A stretch of 64,000 nucleotides of DNA from Acidobacteriota bacterium (GTDB lineage Bacteria > Acidobacteriota > Terriglobia > Acidiferrales > UBA7541), in NCBI GenBank assembly GCA_003223295.1, contig QHYM01000100.1:48510-112509 (forward strand). The letters run 5' to 3'. The translations under genes and the position numbers were made by a program. This document shows, one piece after another, positions 57,589-64,000 of this stretch; positions within the stretch are counted from its first letter, which is position 1, and the number at the start of each line of letters is the position of its first letter. The notes beneath the pieces are model-generated. The model was not told the origin of the DNA, made no database searches, and saw only the letters and a list, made by a program, of their open reading frames with translations.

Positions 57589-58644
57589 ATGAAAGTCCGG
57601 CCGGCCGCTGAACAGGAGACCGATTCGACAAAGCCAGCGCATGCCTTAATTGTTTCATCCGGGTTCCTTACCGGTTCGCGAGTTGTTCCGTCCGAGGAAG
57701 TGGACCGGGCGTTTGGCATGCCCATTGGCAAGCTTCGCAACCGCGCCGGCATCGCATCGCTGGCATACGCCTCCGAGGGCGAAAGCGAGCTGACCCTAGG
57801 GGCAAAGGCTGCAGAAGAGGCGCTGCGGGCTGCCTCCTGTGGCGCACAAGAGCTGGACTGGATCGTGGCCAGCAGCGAAACCCACCATAACTATCCATCG
57901 CTTGCCGCGCAACTGCACTCTCGATTGCTGGCGCGCGAAACGTGCGGCGCGCTCGACGTTGGCGGCGCGTGCCTCGGATTGCTCAACGCGTTTGCGGTTG
58001 CGCAATCATTGATCAGTTCTGGTGGGGCGAAGACTGTCGCCGTTGTCACTGCGGATGTGCACAGCCGGTCGCTGACTCCCGGCCGCGTGGCAGGAGAGTT
58101 CGGCGGACTCTTCGGGGACGGCGCCAGCGCGTTCGTAGTGCGTCACGGCCATACCGCGAATTCGACGCCGGGATATCGCATCGGCGAGTTCCTGTTCGGC
58201 TGTGTGGGGCAATATGCCTCGGCGGTTCAGGTGGTGGACAAGAAAGATGGCGGCCTCGACCTCCAGTTCGATGGCGAAGCGCTTTCTCGCGCAGCCATCA
58301 CGCGCCTGGAGAAAGTCATCACTGCGGTTGAACTGCGGAGCGGGATACCGCGCGCATCCGTAGGCGGTTTCGCCACGCATCAGCCGAACCCGCGCCTGCT
58401 GACTCTGCTTGCCAAGCAATGCGGCGTCTCAGCGGATACGTTTCCTCCGGTTTGCCGTACTTCCGGCAATCTGGGCACTTCCATGTGCGGCGCCGCGCTT
58501 CACGCCGCTCTCCAAGAAGAATGGAAGCGGGGAGCGGGCCAACGCAAGCCGATATTTCTCGCCTCCCTTGGCCCAGGTTTGCTGTTTGGCGGGAGCTGGC
58601 TCACTCCTGGAGCCAAAGGAAGACCAGCAAAAATTAGAAACTGA
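57589..58644 (+). CDS. 3-oxoacyl-ACP synthase III (KAS III)-like protein
   Basis: FLTGSRVVPSEEVDRAFG, DVGGACLGLLNAFAVAQSLI (Cys), GGFATHQPNPRLL (His), CRTSGNLGTSM (Asn). Confidence 0.88.
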   Translation: MKVRPAAEQETDSTKPAHALIVSSGFLTGSRVVPSEEVDRAFGMPIGKLRNRAGIASLAYASEGESELTLGAKAAEEALRAASCGAQELDWIVASSETHHNYPSLAAQLHSRLLARETCGALDVGGACLGLLNAFAVAQSLISSGGAKTVAVVTADVHSRSLTPGRVAGEFGGLFGDGASAFVVRHGHTANSTPGYRIGEFLFGCVGQYASAVQVVDKKDGGLDLQFDGEALSRAAITRLEKVITAVELRSGIPRASVGGFATHQPNPRLLTLLAKQCGVSADTFPPVCRTSGNLGTSMCGAALHAALQEEWKRGAGQRKPIFLASLGPGLLFGGSWLTPGAKGRPAKIRN

Positions 58645-58754
58645 GACCAAGGGCTAGAAATTAAAAACACTCTTCATGGTCCCGGGCGCGTTCTTGTGGT
58701 GAAGCTAACGTCTCTCGCGTTGACTTCCCGCGTTCTCCTGCCAATAATCCGTGC

Positions 58755-59132
58755 ATGGCTCGCCCAGATGCCGTTCGCCGCGTCAAAAGTTACTCGGCCG
58801 CTGACGGCTTCGTGTATCAGTATTATTTCTTCGAAGGCAATCGCGCCCAGCGCGGCTCGAGTCCCGGCGGCGAGTTCACTTACGTCGTTTCCATCGACCG
58901 CCAGTCTGCTTTTCCTTTCAAAATCTTTGTCCACCAATCCGCCCTCGAGGGCTGGGCCGCGCAAAACGGCCGCTCGCTCTCGAGCTCCGAAGAGTATGCC
59001 GTCGCCAAAATGCGTCTCTTCCAGGCCTTTGATGAAGGCGCGGTGCAGGCCAGTCCTAAGGGAGAACCCCCTCGGGAAGTGGTCGTCAACGAATCCAACC
59101 TCGAAGAGCTGCTGGGGCAATTGGGGATTTAG
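58755..59132 (+). CDS. hypothetical protein (125 aa)
   Basis: Intact non-overlapping ORF with hydrophilic sequence and plausible codon usage. Confidence 0.6.
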   Translation: MARPDAVRRVKSYSAADGFVYQYYFFEGNRAQRGSSPGGEFTYVVSIDRQSAFPFKIFVHQSALEGWAAQNGRSLSSSEEYAVAKMRLFQAFDEGAVQASPKGEPPREVVVNESNLEELLGQLGI

Positions 59133-59265
59133 CCCGCCGACCCCGTCTATAGCGGTACCATCGCAGTGAACTATTCCCGCCATCTCGGCGTCTGGTAGTT
59201 GTACGGGGACCGGGCACCCTGTGCCAACTCCGGGCCGCCGGCGTTTGAACGTGAGAAGGGATCCT

Positions 59266-59859
59266 ATGCAGGAGCTGGTTCTGAACCAACCAGTCAGCAC
59301 AGCAAGGAGCGAGTTGGTGCGCGAGGCAGCTCAGGCGGATGCCCGGCGGGAGTTCGAGGAGCGCCTTGCCGAATGCGGCCCGCTGGCCTACCGTGTCGCG
59401 CGCGGAGTTCTGCGCAATACGGCGGATGCCGAAGACGTGGCCCAGGAAGCGCTGCTCCGGGCTTACAAAGGTTTCGAACGGCTTCGCGACCGCAGCCGAT
59501 TCCGTGGGTGGCTGGTTCGCATTTCGTTTCGGCTTGCGCTGGACCGGTTGCGCTCCGCGAAGCGCCGGGAGCAGCGCGACACGCTCTGGTCGCATCCAGC
59601 GCATCTCCCGGCGCCCGCCAACGCGGAAGACATTGCCGCTTCGAACCAGTTTCAAAGCCACCTGGAGCGGGCGCTCGAGGAGCTGCCGGAGAAATTGCGT
59701 TTGGTCCTTTTGCTCTCGGCGATGGATGGCTACACGATTGAGGAAATCGCGGCCACAGTGGGCGTGCCAATCGGCACGGTGAAATCGCGAATTTTCATTG
59801 CTCGAAAGAAATTAGCGGAGAAGTTGCGATGCCATGCGAACAGTATAAAAATGCGCTAG
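59266..59859 (+). CDS. ECF-type RNA polymerase sigma factor
   Basis: VLRNTADAEDVAQEALLRAYKGFERLRDRSRFRGWLVRISFRLALDRLR; ELPEKLRLVLLLSAMDGYTIEEIAATVGVPIGTVKSRIFIARKKL. Confidence 0.95.
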   Translation: MQELVLNQPVSTARSELVREAAQADARREFEERLAECGPLAYRVARGVLRNTADAEDVAQEALLRAYKGFERLRDRSRFRGWLVRISFRLALDRLRSAKRREQRDTLWSHPAHLPAPANAEDIAASNQFQSHLERALEELPEKLRLVLLLSAMDGYTIEEIAATVGVPIGTVKSRIFIARKKLAEKLRCHANSIKMR

Positions 59860-60548
59860 TCGAAGCCGCTGCTGGAAGCACGACACCGTCAGGAGAGTTG
59901 CTCGCGCATCTCGGTGAGTGTGCCTCCTGTAGTGCCGCCTTCGCCCAAGAGCAATCCCTTTTTGCCGCCGTTGATTCTGGTCTGCACGCCGCTGCCAACA
60001 CCGAGGCCCCGCCCTCTCTTCTTCCTCGCGTACGCGTTGCTCTCGATGAAGCCACCGCACCCCGGCTCCGTTGGGTGCAACCGCTCGTTTTAGCCTCTGC
60101 CGGTATAGCTCTCGTGTTCGTAGTCTTTCTGCTGGCGCGCCCTCATCGCTCCGTGCAGGAAGAGGTAGCCAAACAAGCCCCAGCCATCGTCCCGATACCA
60201 AAGGTATCCGCAGCAAAGACAAATTTAGAAACGACTAATTCCTCAGGGAGCACTCAGGTCGCCGCTAATCACTTCAGTCATTTCCACGCGGCGCGAAATT
60301 CAACCAACCTCTATGCCGCGGCGTCTAGCAATCCGGAAGTCCTCGTTCCGCCGGACGAGCGCGAGGCCTTTGCTCGGCTCGTTGCCGTCCTCAATAGACA
60401 CAGCGATGTTGCTGCGGCTCTGATGGCGAAGGCACCGCAGAAAGGCGTTCTGGTGACGGCGGACCCGCTCCAGATTCCTGACATCGAGATCAAACCGCTC
60501 GAAGGCGCGGAAACTGAAACGTCCAAGGGCGCGAGCGAAAAACAGTAG
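59829..60548 (+). CDS. anti-sigma factor with zinc-finger-like HLGECASC motif and one TM helix
   Basis: LLAHLGECASCSAAF; TM VLASAGIALVFVVFLL; overlaps the sigma gene. Confidence 0.85.
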   Translation: MPCEQYKNALVEAAAGSTTPSGELLAHLGECASCSAAFAQEQSLFAAVDSGLHAAANTEAPPSLLPRVRVALDEATAPRLRWVQPLVLASAGIALVFVVFLLARPHRSVQEEVAKQAPAIVPIPKVSAAKTNLETTNSSGSTQVAANHFSHFHAARNSTNLYAAASSNPEVLVPPDEREAFARLVAVLNRHSDVAAALMAKAPQKGVLVTADPLQIPDIEIKPLEGAETETSKGASEKQ

Positions 60549-60585
60549 CGAATGGTTGAGCAAAGATAACGATTGTGGAGGAAAA

Positions 60586-61182
60586 ATGAAAATCGGTCCA
60601 ATTCATGTTGCATCGCTTGTTTTGTTGGGCATGCTTTCGCCGCTCTGTCGCGCACAGGATAAACCGAAACCGGAAGACAAGCCGAAAGCTGAAGCTCAGA
60701 CCACCCCTGTGAAGGTCTCCGTCGTGTTCACCGAATACGAAGGAGACAAGAAGACCAAAAGCCTTCCCTACACGGTTTATGTCAATGCCCCCGATGCGCC
60801 GGAACTGAAAGCGCAATGGGTGAAAATGCGTGTGGGGAGCCGGGTACCCGTTTACACGGGCGGGAGTACGGGAAACATGACCTATCTGGATGTGGGCACA
60901 AACATTGATGCGCGAGCCGCCCACACGCCTGAAGGCCATTTTCTCCTGTATCTAAACTTGGAGCGCTCGTGGGCTGAGGGCTATACGCTCGTTCCTGTGC
61001 AAAGGCCGCCGGAACAAATGGACCCACATGCGGGATCCTTCCAGGAACCCATCATTCGCAATTTTCGATCGGAACTCGATTTGAAACTGCGTGAAGGGCA
61101 GGTCATGGAGTCCACTATGGCGACCGATCCCATCAGCGGCAAGGTGATGAAGGTAGAAATTTCCTTGTCTGTTGTTAAATAG
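60586..61182 (+). CDS. secreted hypothetical protein in the sigma/anti-sigma operon
   Basis: Signal peptide MKIGPIHVASLVLLGMLSPLCRAQ; ORF follows the anti-sigma gene. Confidence 0.78.
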   Translation: MKIGPIHVASLVLLGMLSPLCRAQDKPKPEDKPKAEAQTTPVKVSVVFTEYEGDKKTKSLPYTVYVNAPDAPELKAQWVKMRVGSRVPVYTGGSTGNMTYLDVGTNIDARAAHTPEGHFLLYLNLERSWAEGYTLVPVQRPPEQMDPHAGSFQEPIIRNFRSELDLKLREGQVMESTMATDPISGKVMKVEISLSVVK

Positions 61183-61198
61183 ATGCTGGTTTACTTCA

Positions 61199-62110
61199 TC
61201 ACCTTTGCAGGACAGTATTCAACGCACTCGATAAATCGGCATGAAGAAAGCGGTAGCCAAGTTTTTCCAACCCTTTTGGCATGACGCGCTGGCTGGATAA
61301 CAGCAGCGCGTCGGCCATTTCCCCCAGCACGAGCCGCAATGCGGATGCGGGAGCAGGGAAGAGCGCGGGCCGGTGCAATGCCTTCGCCAACACCTTCGTG
61401 AACTCTTCATTCGGCACAGGCGTAGGCGCAACGACATTCACCGCGCCCCTCATTGAGCCATTCTCGAATGCGAATCGCAAGATTCCCACGACGTCGTCCA
61501 GGGTCACCCAGGACATCCACTGCTTGCCGGAACCGAGCTTGCCTCCCGCGCCCAATTGGAAAGGAAGAAGCATTTTTGCCAGCGCACCTCCGTGCCGCGC
61601 CAAAATAATCCCGAACCGCGCAAGTACCACTCGTATTCCAAGCGCCTCTGCCTTCAGTGCTTCCGCTTCCCATTCCCGCGTCAAGGCGGCCAAAAAGTCT
61701 GTCCCCGGCTTGCTTTCCTCCGTCAACACTTCATCTCCGCGATCGCCGTAGATTCCAATCGCTGATGCAGACACCAGCACGCGAGGCCGCGCATTCATTT
61801 TTGCCAAGGCGCCCACCAAGGCCCGTGTGGTATCAATCCGGCTCGTGCGCAGCAGCTCTTTCCTCTCCTTGGTCCACCGCCCGCCGGCAATCGATGCTCC
61901 CGCCAGATTCACAACTGCGTCCGCGCCAACTCCCGCTCCTCCCAGTTCGCCTGTCGCCGGATTCCACGCTACATCGAAACCTTCCTTTCCTCCGCCGCTC
62001 ACAACACTCTGCGGCCGCATCAGCCGGCATACGGTGTGATTCTCGTGGGCCAGCGCGTTCACCAGCGCCGCCCCCACCAGCCCTGTCGAACCCGTCACTA
62101 ATACTTTCAT
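61199..62110 (-). CDS. TIGR01777-type NAD-dependent epimerase (YfcH-like)
   Basis: MKVLVTGSTGLVGAALVNAL, NLAGASIAGGRWTKERKELLRTSRIDTTRALV, SASAIGIYGDRGDEVLTEESKPG, MSWVTLDDVVG. Confidence 0.94.
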   Translation of the reverse strand: MKVLVTGSTGLVGAALVNALAHENHTVCRLMRPQSVVSGGGKEGFDVAWNPATGELGGAGVGADAVVNLAGASIAGGRWTKERKELLRTSRIDTTRALVGALAKMNARPRVLVSASAIGIYGDRGDEVLTEESKPGTDFLAALTREWEAEALKAEALGIRVVLARFGIILARHGGALAKMLLPFQLGAGGKLGSGKQWMSWVTLDDVVGILRFAFENGSMRGAVNVVAPTPVPNEEFTKVLAKALHRPALFPAPASALRLVLGEMADALLLSSQRVMPKGLEKLGYRFLHADLSSALNTVLQR

Positions 62111-62306
62111 CTGACCCTCCGCCGAAGTGCGTCACAGGAAGGGATTTGCAGCGCCCGCCCGGACGCTACGCAACCAACGTTACAACGTCAAGTGATCGAA
62201 TCTTTCAAAACGTTCTTCTCCTGCGAAAAGCTCAAAGCCACGAATACCAGTCACGAGCCACTCTCTCCGGCTGGCCGCTTCCCGCTCCTCGCGCTACAAT
62301 TCCTTT

Positions 62307-62573
62307 ATGCCCTCTGTCGCGCAAACCGTCCGTGTGAAGGTGCTGTTTTTCGGCCGCCTGAAAGATGTCGTCGGCCAAGCCGCGGAATCCCTCGACCTCG
62401 CGGATGCCTCTACCATCGAACAGCTCTTTGCTCGCTATTCCGCGCGCATTCCTGAGCTCGCCAAATATCGCTCCTCGGTCGTGGCCTCCCGCAATCAGGA
62501 ATTCGCCTCCTGGGATACGCGGCTGCATTCTGGGGACGAAGTGGCTTTCCTTCCTCCTGTCAGCGGCGGTTAG
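62307..62573 (+). CDS. moaD: molybdopterin synthase small subunit
   Basis: VKVLFFGRLKDVVGQAAESLDL...GDEVAFLPPVSGG C-terminal GG. Confidence 0.93.
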   Translation: MPSVAQTVRVKVLFFGRLKDVVGQAAESLDLADASTIEQLFARYSARIPELAKYRSSVVASRNQEFASWDTRLHSGDEVAFLPPVSGG

Positions 62574-62581
62574 GCTGAACC

Positions 62582-63061
62582 ATGGCCCCGCCCCTCCATC
62601 ACGACGACATCTTCGAACTCGTACGCGAGCCGATTGATCCGCGTCCGCTGATCCAACACGTTCGCGCGCCCGAAGATGGCGCCATCGTTACCTTCGACGG
62701 TTTTGTGCGCAATCAATCGCACAATCGCGCGACGCTTTACCTCGACTACGAGGCCTATGAATCCATGGCGCTGGCCAAAATGCGCGAAATCGGCGCCCAG
62801 CTCCACGAAAAATACGGCATCCATCGCGTTGCCATCGTCCACCGCCTCGGCCGCCTCGAAATCGGCGAGACCAGTGTGTTCATTGCCGTCAGCGCGCCTC
62901 ACCGCGCGGCCGCATTCGACGCCTGCCGCTTTGCCATCGATACGCTCAAACGCACCGTGCCCATCTGGAAGAAGGAGTACTTTGAAGACGGCGCCGTCTG
63001 GGCCGATGGTGAACTTCCCCCGGCGCCTGTGGCGACACGGGGCGCGAAACCAGCATCTTAA
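62582..63061 (+). CDS. moaE: molybdopterin synthase catalytic subunit
   Basis: GAIVTFDGFVRNQSHNRATLYLDYEAYESMALAKMREIG, HRLGRLEIGETSVFIAVSAPHRAAAFDACRFAIDTLKRTVPIWKKEYFEDG. Confidence 0.96.
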   Translation: MAPPLHHDDIFELVREPIDPRPLIQHVRAPEDGAIVTFDGFVRNQSHNRATLYLDYEAYESMALAKMREIGAQLHEKYGIHRVAIVHRLGRLEIGETSVFIAVSAPHRAAAFDACRFAIDTLKRTVPIWKKEYFEDGAVWADGELPPAPVATRGAKPAS

Positions 63062-63067
63062 CTCTCA

Positions 63068-64000
63068 ATGCTCACCCCATCGCTCCGCCCTAGTCGCTTT
63101 ATCCTCTTGGCCCTCGCTGTCTCGTTTTCAATTGCAAGCGACTTTACACAGGACAACCCCAACCGCCCGCCTTGGGCTCAGAAATCCAGGGCCCAGAAGT
63201 CCAAGACCGCATCGAATTCCTCGTCTGGCTCGAACTCCACCACAACTGCTTCTGCGCCTAGCGCTCCTCCCGATGGCGAACTCGGAAAAATCGTTCAGCC
63301 CACGCCTGACCCGGCCAAAGAGGAGCCTCAGGATCCCGCGTCTCAACGGGACCGCATCCGCGTCAACGTTAATCTCGTTACCGTTCTCGTCAGCGTTCTT
63401 GACGAGCACAATCGCCCTGCTCCCGACCTGCCTCGCGAAGCTTTTCAGCTTTTCGATGAAGGCAACGAACAAAAAATCGACATCTTCGAGCCAGAAACTT
63501 CCCAGCCACTCGACCTGGCCCTGATGATCGATGCTAGCCTCAGCGCGCACAAAGAAATCACCTTTGAGCAGGAGGCCGCCGCCCATTTCATCCGCCAGGT
63601 CATACGGCCCGGTGATCGCTTGTCCGTTTTTTCCTTCGATGAGGACGTCTCTCAGCGCGCGGCGTTTTCCGATAATGTCGTTGCCCTCCAGGACGCGGTA
63701 CGAAAAATTCCAAATGGCGCGGGGACTTCTATTTACGACGCCGTGCTCCTCGGCTCCCGTTCGCTGGCCCATCGCGGGGACGACCGCCGTCGCGTCATCA
63801 TCCTGGTCACGGACGCCGGGGAAACCACCAGCCATTACGACTTCGACGCCGCTCGCCGGGAAGCGGTCAGCTCCAACGTGCTTCTGTACACCATCGTCAT
63901 CCGGCCTGTGAAAAATGAAAACGGCCGCAACACTGCCGGCGAGCACGCCCTCGAAACCATGACCGACACCACCGGCGGCGCCATGTTTTATCCGGACACT
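63068..64000 (+). CDS. VWFA-related acidobacterial domain protein (partial, runs off window)
   Basis: ATG at 63068; VNLVTVLVSVLDEHNRPAPDLPREAFQLFDEGNEQKIDIFEPETSQPLDLALMIDASLS...VIILVTDAGETTSHYDFDAARREA. Confidence 0.9.
   Translation, partial: MLTPSLRPSRFILLALAVSFSIASDFTQDNPNRPPWAQKSRAQKSKTASNSSSGSNSTTTASAPSAPPDGELGKIVQPTPDPAKEEPQDPASQRDRIRVNVNLVTVLVSVLDEHNRPAPDLPREAFQLFDEGNEQKIDIFEPETSQPLDLALMIDASLSAHKEITFEQEAAAHFIRQVIRPGDRLSVFSFDEDVSQRAAFSDNVVALQDAVRKIPNGAGTSIYDAVLLGSRSLAHRGDDRRRVIILVTDAGETTSHYDFDAARREAVSSNVLLYTIVIRPVKNENGRNTAGEHALETMTDTTGGAMFYPDT

Overview
This 64 kb window looks like a contiguous chromosomal segment from an Acidobacteriota-type bacterium. That assignment is an inference from gene content: VWFA-related protein, ADOP-type ABC permease, carboxypeptidase-regulatory-domain TonB receptor, and moderately high GC. 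Most of it is housekeeping: miaA(partial)-hflX, pgsA, an aroD/aroE fusion, trpE-trpG and trpD, sucCD-ndk, xseA, lepA, a thiolase/3-hydroxyacyl-CoA dehydrogenase/enoyl-CoA hydratase trio, ribH-nusB, a GDP-mannose supply cluster (phosphohexomutase, manC, manA), aspartate aminotransferase, coaD, a GH20 hexosaminidase, a complete ISC-type Fe-S assembly operon (rrf2-iscS-orf100-iscU-iscA-hscB-hscA-fdx-iscX), a tRNA-Glu, moaD-moaE and a partial VWA protein. No CRISPR array, prophage or intact transposon was seen. The most interesting signals are: (1) an uncharacterised 100-aa ORF embedded and translationally coupled inside the isc operon; (2) a multi-hairpin element (13-bp, 8-bp and 7-bp perfect inverted repeats) in the iscU-iscA gap; (3) a PIN-toxin gene whose upstream antitoxin is broken by an apparent 1-nt frameshift; (4) a secreted, highly charged 21-aa/heptad-repeat protein; (5) a MerR divergon with a textbook 19-bp-spacer promoter driving a secreted Cys-Cys protein; (6) a truncated carboxypeptidase-like gene ending in a G/C-rich repeat resembling the isc element; (7) a TPR-GAF-degenerate-GGDEF protein.
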